Shown here one piece after another: positions 1 through 9,487 of a stretch of DNA of 64,000 bases (positions within the stretch are counted from its first letter, which is position 1; each line of letters starts with the position of its first letter). The translations under genes were made by a program, and so were the position numbers. Under the pieces are notes generated by a model, which worked only from the letters and a program-made list of their open reading frames with translations, had not been told where the DNA came from and searched no databases. Source of the DNA: Gammaproteobacteria bacterium (GTDB taxonomy: Bacteria; Pseudomonadota; Gammaproteobacteria; Granulosicoccales; Granulosicoccaceae); the NCBI GenBank assembly GCA_002746645.1, contig PDPU01000039.1, positions 1 to 64,000 on the forward strand, given 5' to 3'.

Positions 1-425
1 CTCTTCCAACGCCTCTTTCAACCCCACGACTCGGTCGCCTGAACCGACTCCTTCTCAACCCTCGTTCAGGCTCATTTCAGGATTGGAAATGACTGCGCCA
101 CTGACAAATGAACTGCCTGCGCAACCTGACTGATGACCTTGGCTGCGGGCGCTGCCGCGGCACCTCCCTTCACGAAAGAAAGGACTCACAAGGACTCATC
201 ATGGCAACCCCGAACTGCCCACTGCGGGGCCATCGGCACGATGAAGCATGGCCGCTTCCAGCGCTCGGAGGGAAAAGTCTGGTGCGGCCAGCCTCGAACA
301 GGCTGAACCGCACCACAAGGGTCATCGGTGATGACCGGGAGGAGAAACTCATGAAGAGCGAGAATGATTTTGCAATCGTCGTGCCAGAACTCCTGCACGA
401 GGACACCGTTCAGGCCGAACGCGAC

Positions 426-857
426 TCAGCCCAACTCTTCTGTCTCCTCCACGATCTCCCAGGTGAAATCCAGCTTGACGCTCGCCTCGAGCATCCTGCT
501 GACGGAGCAGTACTTCTCCGACGAAAGACTGACGGCTCGTCCAACCCGCCTTTCATCCAGACTCCTGCCCTTCACCCGATAGTGAATGCGGATGCCGGTA
601 AACACCGCCGGTACATCGTCGGCGCGCTCGGCATCGAGTTCCACCTCGATGTCGGTCACATGCTGGCGAGATTTTTGCAGTATCAACCGCACGTCGATGG
701 CCGAGCAGCCACCGAGTCCGAGCAACACCATTTCCATCGGCCGTGTGCCGAGATTACGGCCGCCGGAATCGGGGGAGCTATCCATAACCACCGAATGACC
801 GCTCTCGGATTCACCGACGAAACTCATGTGGTCCAACCATTTCACCCGTGCTTTCAA
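426..857 (-). CDS. OsmC-family protein
   Basis: Translation (KARVKWLDHMSFVGES...GTRPMEMVLLGLGGCSAIDVRLILQKSRQ...) matches the OsmC fold family. TTG start at 857 is preferred because AGGAGAAAGG lies just upstream; the ORF track extends to 938. Confidence 0.85.
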   Translation of the reverse strand: MKARVKWLDHMSFVGESESGHSVVMDSSPDSGGRNLGTRPMEMVLLGLGGCSAIDVRLILQKSRQHVTDIEVELDAERADDVPAVFTGIRIHYRVKGRSLDERRVGRAVSLSSEKYCSVSRMLEASVKLDFTWEIVEETEELG

Positions 858-1025
858 GTGCCTTTCTCCTGCTGGTTCGCTTTTTGCGTGGAAAATGTCG
901 ATCACTTCACTGAAGAAACTGGAAATTCCGCCGATCAATGTTTGACGCTATTCAAAAAGAACCCTTTGAGTTCAACCGCAGACACGCGGCTCACGCGCAA
1001 ACCTTGAATCTGGAGACTCTGTAAC

Positions 1026-1664
1026 ATGCTGGCGCCACGAATTGCACCGCCTCCCGTCGAATGGCTGGACCTGTTCCTCCGCAGCAGCCATCGACGCCAG
1101 TTCCCGGCCAAGACCACGATCATCCATCACGGTGACGTGCCGGAAACCCTGTATTACATCATTGACGGCTCGGTCAGCGTCATCATCGAAGACGATGATG
1201 GCCGCGAGATCGTGCTGGCCTACCTCAACGCTCGCGATTTCTTCGGTGAAATCGGCCTCTTCGACGACATCAACGAGCGCAGTGCTCGCGTCGTTGCCCG
1301 TACCAAGTGCGAACTCGCCGAGATGAACTACGACCAGTTCCGTCGTCTCGCGGCCGACCAACCCGACCTTCTCTATGCGCTGACCACACAGATGGCGCAG
1401 CGTCTGAAAAAGACCAGCATCAAGGTACGCGACCTCGCCTTCCTCGATGTTACCGGTCGCGTCGCTTCGACCCTTCTCGATCTGGCTCACATGCCCGACG
1501 CCATCACTCACCCCGATGGCATGCAGATCCGCATCACGCGCCAGGAGATCGCCCGCATCGTCGGTTGTTCGCGCGAGATGGTCGGTCGCGTGCTCAAGGA
1601 CCTCGAAGACCGGGGGCTCATCCACGCACGTGGCAAGACCATGGTGATCTACGGAACCCGCTGA
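1026..1664 (+). CDS. crp: Crp/Vfr-type cyclic-nucleotide-binding transcriptional regulator
   Basis: N-terminal cNMP-binding domain ([32 protein letters not shown]) and C-terminal HTH ([30 protein letters not shown]). Confidence 0.93.
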   Translation: MLAPRIAPPPVEWLDLFLRSSHRRQFPAKTTIIHHGDVPETLYYIIDGSVSVIIEDDDGREIVLAYLNARDFFGEIGLFDDINERSARVVARTKCELAEMNYDQFRRLAADQPDLLYALTTQMAQRLKKTSIKVRDLAFLDVTGRVASTLLDLAHMPDAITHPDGMQIRITRQEIARIVGCSREMVGRVLKDLEDRGLIHARGKTMVIYGTR

Positions 1665-1725
1665 CGTAGAACGACCTTGACGGCTCGCCGCGTCACGAGC
1701 CACCCGAACTTGCGCGAGTAGCGAC

Positions 1726-1763
1726 ACCGCCAGTGATCTTCGAGGTCCTGGCGGTTTTCTTTT
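1726..1763 (+). terminator. Candidate Rho-independent terminator
   Basis: ACCGCCAG (1726-1733) pairs with CTGGCGGT (1748-1755), followed by TTTCTTTT; it lies downstream of crp. Confidence 0.65.
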
Positions 1764-1810
1764 GCCTTGTCGAGAATGCCGCGCTGCCTGCGCAGACGCA
1801 CCATGGCGCT

Positions 1811-1867
1811 GACGACTGCGCTGATCCCGACTACGTGGATCCCGACTGCGTGAATTCCGACTGTGCC
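1811..1867. repeat. Degenerate 15-bp tandem repeat (gatcccgactrcgtg)
   Basis: gatcccgactacgtg / gatcccgactgcgtg / aattccgactgtgcc, with a partial copy gacgactgcgct before it; ends about 20 bp from the trpC stop. Confidence 0.7.
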
Positions 1868-1884
1868 GATGCCGCAGCGAGGCA

Positions 1885-2691
1885 TCAGGCTCCGGCGAAC
1901 AGATCGGCCAGCGCGGCCCCCGGGTCGTCAGCCCGCATGAAGGCCTCACCGACAAGGAAGGCATCGACACCGGCCGCGCGCATGCGCGCAACATCGGCTG
2001 AATCCAGAATACCGCTCTCGGTCACGAGCCGGGTATCTGCCGGCACCTTCGCCAGCATGGACAGGGTGGTATCGAGCGAGACATCGAAGCTGCGAAGATC
2101 ACGATTGTTGATACCGAGCAAGGCCGGCTCGAGCCTGAGCGCACGTGACAGTTCCTCCTCGTCGTGCACTTCGACGAGAACATCCATGCCGAGCGCCCGC
2201 GCTTCGTCGTTGAGCGACGCCAGAGTGGCGTCGTCCAGGGCAGCAACGATCAACAGCACGCAATCGGCACCGATGGCGCGTGCTTCGCGGATCTGGTAGC
2301 TGTCGATGAGAAAGTCCTTCCTGATCACCGGCAGCGTGCAGGCAGCACGCGCTTCCTCGAGAAAGGCGTCTGCTCCCTGAAAGAAGTCGCGGTCGGTCAG
2401 TACCGAGAGGCAGGCAGCGCCGCCGGATTCGTAGCTGCTGGCGATGGCAGCGGGTTCGAAGTGCTCGCGCAGCACGCCCTTGCTCGGCGAAGCCCGTTTG
2501 ATCTCGGCGATGACGGCGGCGTGACCGGCGGCAATACGCGCTTCGATCGCGGCGGCAAAACCACGCGGTGCATCAGCCTTGCCGATGCGCCGGTCGAGTT
2601 CAACATCGGGGCAGGCATCACGCGCCGCCGCGATCTCCTCGTGCTTTCTGTTGATGATCTTCGCGAGAATGTCCGGTACATCGCGCATCAT
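1885..2691 (-). CDS. trpC: Indole-3-glycerol phosphate synthase
   Basis: [41 protein letters not shown]...[16 protein letters not shown]...TESGI; operon context. Confidence 0.97.
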   Translation of the reverse strand: MMRDVPDILAKIINRKHEEIAAARDACPDVELDRRIGKADAPRGFAAAIEARIAAGHAAVIAEIKRASPSKGVLREHFEPAAIASSYESGGAACLSVLTDRDFFQGADAFLEEARAACTLPVIRKDFLIDSYQIREARAIGADCVLLIVAALDDATLASLNDEARALGMDVLVEVHDEEELSRALRLEPALLGINNRDLRSFDVSLDTTLSMLAKVPADTRLVTESGILDSADVARMRAAGVDAFLVGEAFMRADDPGAALADLFAGA

Positions 2692-3722
2692 GCCGACCTC
2701 TCGCCACCGAGGCGCCGGGTGACTTCGACGATGGCAGTCAGTTTGCGACGCGCCGCCCCGCTTGCAATGACCTCGCGCGCCGTCTCGACGCCTGTGGCCA
2801 TGCTCTCGGCAAGCCCCGCCACGTAGATCGCGGCCCCGGCGTTGAGCAGGACGATGTCGCGGGCAGCACCTTCGGTATCGTCGAGTACCTCACGCACGCG
2901 AGCGAGACTCGCTTCGGGACTGTCTACCCGGATGGCGTCGAGCGGCGCCGTGTCGAGACCGAAATCCTCGGGAGAAATACGGTACTCCCTGATCTGGCCA
3001 TCTCTGAGTTCGGCCACTTCCGTGGGGCCACTCAATGCAATTTCGTCGAGTTGCCCGTCGCCGTGTACCACCATCACGTGCCGTGCACCGAGTCGTTCGA
3101 GCACGTCGGCAAGCGGACGCACCCAGTCGGCGTCGTAGACGCCCATGAGTTCACGCTCGGCGCCGGCAGGGTTGGTCAGGGGGCCGAGAAGATTGAAGAC
3201 GGTACGCACGCCCATTTCACGACGCGGGCCGATGGCGTGCTTCATGGCGCTGTGGTGGCGCGGCGCGAACATGAAACCGAAGCCGGTTTCCTCGATGCAG
3301 CACGCGACATCGGCAGGGTCCAGCTCGATGTTCACGCCCGCAGCCTCGAGCAGGTCGGCCGCGCCGGACTTGCTCGACACCGAGCGGTTGCCGTGCTTGG
3401 CAACACGTGCCCCCGCGGCGGCGGCAACGATCGCCGTGGTGGTGGAGATATTGAAGGTGCCGGTGGCGTCGCCTCCGGTACCGACCAGGTCGACGAGGTC
3501 GGCACCATCGGTATCGACCCCGGCGGCGAGCGAGCGCATGACACCCGCGGCCGCAGCCACTTCATCCACCGTCTCGCCCTTCATGCGCAGCGCCACGAGA
3601 AAGCCACCGATCTGCGCGGGCGTGGCTTCGCCCGTCATGACCTGGCGCATGACTTCACTCATCTCTTTGCCCGTGAGGTTCCTGCGTTCAAGGACTTGCT
3701 CGAGCGCTTGCTGGATGTTCAT
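2688..3722 (-). CDS. trpD: Anthranilate phosphoribosyltransferase
   Basis: [54 protein letters not shown]; 4-bp overlaps with trpC and trpG. Confidence 0.97.
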   Translation of the reverse strand: MNIQQALEQVLERRNLTGKEMSEVMRQVMTGEATPAQIGGFLVALRMKGETVDEVAAAAGVMRSLAAGVDTDGADLVDLVGTGGDATGTFNISTTTAIVAAAAGARVAKHGNRSVSSKSGAADLLEAAGVNIELDPADVACCIEETGFGFMFAPRHHSAMKHAIGPRREMGVRTVFNLLGPLTNPAGAERELMGVYDADWVRPLADVLERLGARHVMVVHGDGQLDEIALSGPTEVAELRDGQIREYRISPEDFGLDTAPLDAIRVDSPEASLARVREVLDDTEGAARDIVLLNAGAAIYVAGLAESMATGVETAREVIASGAARRKLTAIVEVTRRLGGERSA

Positions 3723-4429
3723 GGAGATGCTTCGCCTGCTGCCTGACGCAGCGGATTGTCGATGTTCGTGCCGCGTGCCGCGAGATCTGCATGGATGATG
3801 GCAAGCCGCTCGTCGGCACTGTCGCGGTCAAGGTAACCTGCCTCGACGAGAAAGTTCGCCAGCAGTTCACGACCCTGCTCGCTGCTGATGGACTCGGGAT
3901 GGAACTGCACTCCATGTATCGGCAACTCGCGGTGTCTGACCGCCATGATCTCTTCGCGCTCACCCGCATCATCGAGGGTCCAGGCCGTGACGATGAGTTC
4001 GCTCGGTAGTGAGGCAGGCGTGATGACGAGTGAATGGTAGCGCGTGACCGTGAACGGTGTCGGCAGACCCCGGAACACACTGGTACCGTCGTGATGTACG
4101 GCGGAAAGCTTGCCGTGCATGATGCGCTGTGCCTTGTCGATGACCCCGCCGTAGTGCTGACCGATCGCCTGATGGCCGAGGCAGACACCGAGGATCGGCA
4201 CCTGACCGGCAAGCGCCCTGATCGCGGCAAGCGAGATCCCGGCATTGTCGGGTGTCGAGGGCCCGGGAGATACGAGCAGCGCCGACGGTTCCAGCGCAGC
4301 GAGTTCCTCGACGCTGATTTCGTCGTTTCGGTACACCTCGCAATGCACACCGAGTTCACCGATGTACTGAACAAGATTCCAGGTAAAGGAATCGTAGTTG
4401 TCGATGACCGTGAGCCGTGCTTTCTTCAT
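3719..4429 (-). CDS. trpG: Anthranilate synthase component II (glutamine amidotransferase)
   Basis: [27 protein letters not shown]...[15 protein letters not shown]...[10 protein letters not shown]; start assigned at 4429 inside the longer ORF. Confidence 0.96.
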   Translation of the reverse strand: MKKARLTVIDNYDSFTWNLVQYIGELGVHCEVYRNDEISVEELAALEPSALLVSPGPSTPDNAGISLAAIRALAGQVPILGVCLGHQAIGQHYGGVIDKAQRIMHGKLSAVHHDGTSVFRGLPTPFTVTRYHSLVITPASLPSELIVTAWTLDDAGEREEIMAVRHRELPIHGVQFHPESISSEQGRELLANFLVEAGYLDRDSADERLAIIHADLAARGTNIDNPLRQAAGEASP

Positions 4430-5931
4430 GCGTCTCTCTCCAGTGCTGCGGGAACACGATCGATGCCGGACTCGGCCATGGCCGCGGCACGGAACACCGC
4501 TCGCGCCTTGGCACGGGTTTCCTGCCATTCGGCATCGGGGTCGGAATCGTAGACGAGGCCGGCACCCGCCTGGACATTGAGCACACCATCCTTGATGACG
4601 GCGGTGCGAATGGCGATACAGGTGTCCATGTTGCCGTTCCACGACAGGTAACCGACGGCTCCCGAGTACACACCGCGTTTCACGGGCTCGAGTTCCTGGA
4701 TGATCTCCAGTGCGCGTACCTTGGGCGCGCCGGACAGCGTTCCTGCCGGAAAGGTTGCCTTCAGCACATCCATCGGCGACATCCCGTCCTTCAGGCGCCC
4801 ACGCACGTTCGAGACGATGTGCATGACATGCGAGTAGCGTTCGATCGAAAACTGCTCACTGACCTCGACGCTGCCGAGTTCGGCGATACGGCCGATGTCG
4901 TTGCGGCCGAGATCGATCAGCATGAGATGCTCGGCAAGTTCCTTTTCATCGGCGAGAAGCTCACTCTCGAGTGCCTTGTCTTCGGCCTCGGTCGCGCCGC
5001 GCCGCCGGGTTCCGGCAAGCGGCCTGACCGCGACTTCCCCTTCTTCGAGGCGCACAAGAATCTCGGGGGAAGCGCCCACGACCTGGTGATCGCCGAAGTC
5101 GAGATAGAACATGTACGGCGAAGGATTCAGGATGCGGAGCGCACGGTAGAGATCGAGCGATGGTGCCGTGAAGGGCAGCGTCATGCGTTGCGACAGCGCC
5201 ACCTGCATGCATTCGCCTTCGGTGATGTAGCGGCGCGTGGTGTCGACGGCCTTCTTGAAATCGGCCTCGGGAAACACCTCGCTGAAATCCGACTCGCGAA
5301 TCTCGCGTGCTGCGTGCGTTTCCGTCCGCGGCGGCAACGGAGCGCGCAGCCCGGCCACAAGCTCACCGAGCCGGGACAGTGCCTGCTCACGCGCGCCATC
5401 CACCGCCGGGTCGGCCAGCACGATCAGCGTCAGGCACCCCGAGAGATTGTCGAAGACGACAAGCTCGTCGGTTTCCATGAGCAGGATATCGGGCGTGCCG
5501 ATGGGGTCGGGGTGAGAGCTGGGCCCGAGCCGCGGTTCGATGTAGCGCACCGTGTCGTAGCCGAAATAACCGACAAGACCACCCGTGATGCGCGGCAGGC
5601 CTTCGATGTCGGGCAGGCGAAAGCGTTGGTTGTAGTTCTCGATCCAGGCGAGCGGATCGTCGACCTCGAACACCTCATCGGGCTCGCCCTCGCGCCTGAC
5701 GACAATGCGCCTGGCGTGTACGTGCAGGGTCGTGCGTGCCGGCAGACCGATGATCGAGTAACGGCCCCACTTCTCGCCACCCTGCACCGATTCGTAGAGG
5801 AAGGTGTAGGGCTGATTGGCAAGTTTGAGATAGGTGGAAAGCGGGTTGTCGAGGTCGGCGACCACCTCGACGCTGACCGGAATGCGGGTGAAGCCCGCGG
5901 CGGCGAAGCCGGCAAAGTCGGAAGCGTTCAT
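4426..5931 (-). CDS. trpE: Anthranilate synthase component I
   Basis: [13 protein letters not shown]...[57 protein letters not shown] overlap with trpG. Confidence 0.97.
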   Translation of the reverse strand: MNASDFAGFAAAGFTRIPVSVEVVADLDNPLSTYLKLANQPYTFLYESVQGGEKWGRYSIIGLPARTTLHVHARRIVVRREGEPDEVFEVDDPLAWIENYNQRFRLPDIEGLPRITGGLVGYFGYDTVRYIEPRLGPSSHPDPIGTPDILLMETDELVVFDNLSGCLTLIVLADPAVDGAREQALSRLGELVAGLRAPLPPRTETHAAREIRESDFSEVFPEADFKKAVDTTRRYITEGECMQVALSQRMTLPFTAPSLDLYRALRILNPSPYMFYLDFGDHQVVGASPEILVRLEEGEVAVRPLAGTRRRGATEAEDKALESELLADEKELAEHLMLIDLGRNDIGRIAELGSVEVSEQFSIERYSHVMHIVSNVRGRLKDGMSPMDVLKATFPAGTLSGAPKVRALEIIQELEPVKRGVYSGAVGYLSWNGNMDTCIAIRTAVIKDGVLNVQAGAGLVYDSDPDAEWQETRAKARAVFRAAAMAESGIDRVPAALERDA

Positions 5932-6169
5932 GAGTGAGTGTGTGATTTAGACAACGGTGAAAAGGCAGTGTGTGCCTGAGGAGCCGGCGTGTCGTGAGGA
6001 CCTTCGCCGACATGCAATTCGAACCGTCAGCCTCGCCAGTGAAACGCCCGTGTGTTGTCTGCACTCGTGATCATGGCACCGAAGTGTGCACGCGGCCGGG
6101 TCGGTCGTCAAGTACCATGTCTGCAAGTGCCATAATGACCCTTGTCTGCCGACCACACGTATCCCTCGC

Positions 6170-6523
6170 ATGACCAAGTCTGCCTCGATCTGCAACACGG
6201 CCACCCGATTTGCCGCTCCGCTTGCCACGATGTTCCTGCTCCTGCTTTCGTCCTGTGCAGGCGATGGTGGCAGCCCCCCTCCGGACGCCAACGTGGTTCA
6301 CGCCGAAGTCTGCAAGTCCGGAGACGAACTCGTGGCCGGCCCCGAAATGTGCCTCCAGGACGACGCCGCCTGTTACCAGATCGCGACCGGCGACTGGTGC
6401 ACGGGCGAACGCGGCAACCGTTGCCCGGCAGGCTCCGCGGCCCTGCCCGCGGGCAGTACCTGCCCTCCCGGCAAGCGCTGCATCCGCATCGGTGAATCGC
6501 TCGAGTGCCAGGTCGGCGACTGA
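6170..6523 (+). CDS. Small cysteine-rich putative lipoprotein
   Basis: MTKSASICNTATRFAAPLATMFLLLLSSCAGDGG (lipobox LSSC) followed by a domain with about ten further Cys residues. Confidence 0.6.
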   Translation: MTKSASICNTATRFAAPLATMFLLLLSSCAGDGGSPPPDANVVHAEVCKSGDELVAGPEMCLQDDAACYQIATGDWCTGERGNRCPAGSAALPAGSTCPPGKRCIRIGESLECQVGD

Positions 6524-6684
6524 GGCCTCTCCGCGCGCCCTGCCGACAGCAAGTCAATCGCGCCTTCCTGCTGCCCGGCTCACAGATCAGCGTCTTCGGC
6601 CGTCGCGCCCGCAGCATGCACTCTCCAACCCGACTGGACTGCTGCCGCTAACCACCGCATGAGCACCCTTGCGACCAGCGTCGA

Positions 6685-8157
6685 GTGAAGCGCGACGCGC
6701 CTCGACCGAATCTGCCTGCGCCCATGACCGCGTCCACGACCGTGTCTGCGGCCGTGTCTGCGGCCATGTCTGCGGCCATGTCTGCGACCGTGTCCGCGAC
6801 CGAGCCCGGCGCCGATCCCGCGGCCGGGCGCCTTCGCGACGCGGTGCTTCGCGATCGCGATGAAGCGGGAGAGCGCCGCCGACTGCGTCAGGATGCCGCC
6901 AATGACAGCGAGCGCGCGGCGCGAGTTGTCATCGACGATCTGCCGGCATTCTGTCCGCGCGCCCTCGAAGCAGGCTGTCGCAGACTTGCAGCGATGCTCG
7001 CGGCGAGCGGTTCGTCGGATCTTCTGCAGATTCACCTCGAGCATGTCGGCAACGACCCGTCCTGCCCCTGGCGCCTCAGACAACGTCGACTCACGGGACT
7101 TGATCAACAATGCCACGCCGACGACGCCGTCTGGCGGCCGTTCGCCGATACGCTCGACTGGCTGATCGAGCGTGTCGACAACCGACGCGAAGCCTGTCGA
7201 GCGAGGTTGCTCCTCGTCATCGATGGCGAACGACATCGCATCAACATCGAACGCTGGCGGAGCATCGGCGACAACACCGCAACCTGGTCGATCCAGCTCT
7301 GCGGCAACGACGACGTTTCCCTCGATCAGCGCTTTCTCGCCGGACGCGGACTGACGCGCTGGCGAGATGCCCTGCAGGAGAAGCGGGGGTTGATGCTCAT
7401 CGCCTGCCGCGACGAGTGGCACCTCGAACAGCTTGCCACCACCCTTGCCCGCGACCTCGTCGCACCCGATCGTCGCCTTCTCCACGGCAGCCGCAACCCC
7501 GAGCACGCCCTGCCTCTGACGCTGACCGTCAATACCGCCTCGGCACATGTCGAAAACGACGCCTTCGTGCGTGCCTGTCGTGCCGATGTCGATGTGATCA
7601 TCAGTGCCATGCCTGCATTACGCAGCAGGGAACGCGAGGTGCTGGCACAACAGGCAACAAATTGCCTGACCCTGCAGTTCGTCATTGCGGCATCGCCAGC
7701 CGCTGCGTTCGAGAGCGCGCGCATCGGTGGCTGGTCGAACGAAACCCTGGAAACGCGGTTGCACACGATCGTCGTCGAGCATCGCGTTGCCGCGCTCTGC
7801 CGGGAATGCCGCACCCCCTCGCTGCCGAACGCCGAAGACGTGGATTTCCTGGCCCGCTTCAACAGCCCTGCCGATGCCGCTCAGCTCCCGCGCTGGTTCG
7901 AGGTGCAGTCATCGATTCGGTGGTACCGTGCGCCCGGCTGCCACGTCTGCCGAGGCAGTGGCGTGACAAGGCTCGCGAGCATTGCCGAAGTGGTCAACAT
8001 GCTTCCCGGCAGCGTGACGAGCAACATCAGCGGCAGGTTCAGAAGAGCCGGTGACAGCCGTCACCATCTCGACGCACGTTCATCGTTCGCACGCGAACTG
8101 CTGGACACCTGTCGAGCCGGCAATCTTTCACTGTCGGAAGCATCCCGCCTGATCTGA
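6685..8157 (+). CDS. Degenerate GspE/PilB-family protein (predicted pseudo-ATPase)
   Basis: SLDQ..LRGLTRWRDALQEKRGLMLIAC..., RADVDVIISAMPALR and CRECR...YRAPGCHVCRGSGVTRLASIAEVV align by eye with the GspE/PilB C-terminal region; Walker A and B residues are absent. Confidence 0.6.
   Translation: MKRDAPRPNLPAPMTASTTVSAAVSAAMSAAMSATVSATEPGADPAAGRLRDAVLRDRDEAGERRRLRQDAANDSERAARVVIDDLPAFCPRALEAGCRRLAAMLAASGSSDLLQIHLEHVGNDPSCPWRLRQRRLTGLDQQCHADDAVWRPFADTLDWLIERVDNRREACRARLLLVIDGERHRINIERWRSIGDNTATWSIQLCGNDDVSLDQRFLAGRGLTRWRDALQEKRGLMLIACRDEWHLEQLATTLARDLVAPDRRLLHGSRNPEHALPLTLTVNTASAHVENDAFVRACRADVDVIISAMPALRSREREVLAQQATNCLTLQFVIAASPAAAFESARIGGWSNETLETRLHTIVVEHRVAALCRECRTPSLPNAEDVDFLARFNSPADAAQLPRWFEVQSSIRWYRAPGCHVCRGSGVTRLASIAEVVNMLPGSVTSNISGRFRRAGDSRHHLDARSSFARELLDTCRAGNLSLSEASRLI
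6727..6798 (+). repeat. 12-bp coding tandem repeat (accgtgtctgcg-like, six units)
   Basis: accgcgtccacg, accgtgtctgcg, gccgtgtctgcg, gccatgtctgcg x2, accgtgtccgcg; encodes TASTTVSAAVSAAMSAAMSATVSAT. Confidence 0.85.
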
Positions 8158-8173
8158 AGCATCGGCAACGATC

Positions 8174-9487
8174 TCAGGCCGCCTCGGCCCCACCCGAGCG
8201 ATCGTGGCGACTGCCACGGCCGACGCCACCGTCGATGACGGTGAGCCTCGGCGGCAGCGACACGTCCTCGCTCGCTTCCGACCAGCTGTGCGCTTCGGCA
8301 AGTTCCTCCGACCAGACGATACCCGTGGCTGTCGTCGTGTCGATGCGACGGTAGAGATTGCCATTGAGCTGGTTCCTCTGCACCAGCCACTTGCGGAATT
8401 CGCCGTAGAATTCGGCGTCGACGCGCTTGGTCGATGACCAGAACTCGGCCAGTTCTTCCTGTGCCGTCAATCCGGGAATGTCGTAGATGGCCTTGCCGAG
8501 CACCTTGACGGGCGTGCCGTGAAACAGTGACGAAAGACCTACCGTACTGTTGATCAGTATCGAACCTTCGGCATGGCGCAACAGCTGCGGCAGATCCACA
8601 TCGTGTACATAGAACACGCGCCCGGCCAATCCCAACTCGCCGACGAGATTGTCGAACAGGGCGCTGTAGTCGGTATAGCCACGATCCATCGGATGGTGCT
8701 TGAACACGATGGCCTTGTTGTCGGGTGCATGGCGGCAGAAGGAATCGAGCACCTCACCGATGAAGTGCTCGATCGAATTGTAGTCCGAGTGCACGACCAC
8801 CTGCATGTCGCAGTGAACCTGCAGCGGCACCACGAAGTAGTTGCCGTCGAACTGTGGCAGAAGCTCGTCGAAGAAGTGCTTCTGGCGGCGCGCGTAACGC
8901 TGCTTGCGCCAACCCGAAACCAGCCAGCGGAACCCTTCCGACACCACATGAAACGGACGATGGTGGCGATAGTGGCTGAAACGCTTCCGCCGGAAGGCAC
9001 TGGCCCAGTAGTAGATCATCGAGTAGATCGCCGCGACATGAAACACCCTTGACGGCGCACTTTTCTCGCGCGGCAGGGTCACATCGCGGATATCGATCGA
9101 GAGCGGACGCTGCATCAACATCGAATAGCCATTCACGCCATGTTCTTCGAGCGTGATGAAGTTCGGGCGGATGTAGCCCTCCTCGAACACGAAGATGCGC
9201 ACCTTCCTGCGTCTGGCCACTTCTCTGGCAATCCGGTGGTAGGCGCGACAGTCGCCGAACAGATAGATGCGACCGATGTCACGATTGACCAGCAGGCGAT
9301 CAAGCCACGCTTCCCAGTCTTCGAGTTTTCCCGTGTAATCGAGCGCGCCACCGCGCCGATAGAAGAAGGCGTCGCCGCCGTTGAAGTTCACCTTGGTGAC
9401 GTGAAACCCACGCGACTCGAGTTCGTCGGCGAAACGGGAGAAGAACGGACCTACCGGGCCTTGCAGCAGGAGCACGTTACGGCGCAT
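8174..9487 (-). CDS. kpsS: Capsule polysaccharide export protein, KpsS-type (Kdo transferase)
   Basis: MRRNVLLLQGPVGPFFSRFADELESRGFHVTKVNFNGGDAFF...FEEGYIRPNFITLEEHGVNGYS; overlaps kpsC. Confidence 0.92.
   Translation of the reverse strand: MRRNVLLLQGPVGPFFSRFADELESRGFHVTKVNFNGGDAFFYRRGGALDYTGKLEDWEAWLDRLLVNRDIGRIYLFGDCRAYHRIAREVARRRKVRIFVFEEGYIRPNFITLEEHGVNGYSMLMQRPLSIDIRDVTLPREKSAPSRVFHVAAIYSMIYYWASAFRRKRFSHYRHHRPFHVVSEGFRWLVSGWRKQRYARRQKHFFDELLPQFDGNYFVVPLQVHCDMQVVVHSDYNSIEHFIGEVLDSFCRHAPDNKAIVFKHHPMDRGYTDYSALFDNLVGELGLAGRVFYVHDVDLPQLLRHAEGSILINSTVGLSSLFHGTPVKVLGKAIYDIPGLTAQEELAEFWSSTKRVDAEFYGEFRKWLVQRNQLNGNLYRRIDTTTATGIVWSEELAEAHSWSEASEDVSLPPRLTVIDGGVGRGSRHDRSGGAEAA

Noticed and set aside
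108-1007. 299-aa plus-strand ORF at the window start
   Set aside because: Antisense to the OsmC gene with no recognisable motif; the region 1-425 was left unannotated for lack of evidence.
5932-6169. trp leader/attenuator upstream of trpE
   Set aside because: No short ORF with tandem Trp codons and no convincing terminator/antiterminator pair was visible by eye.
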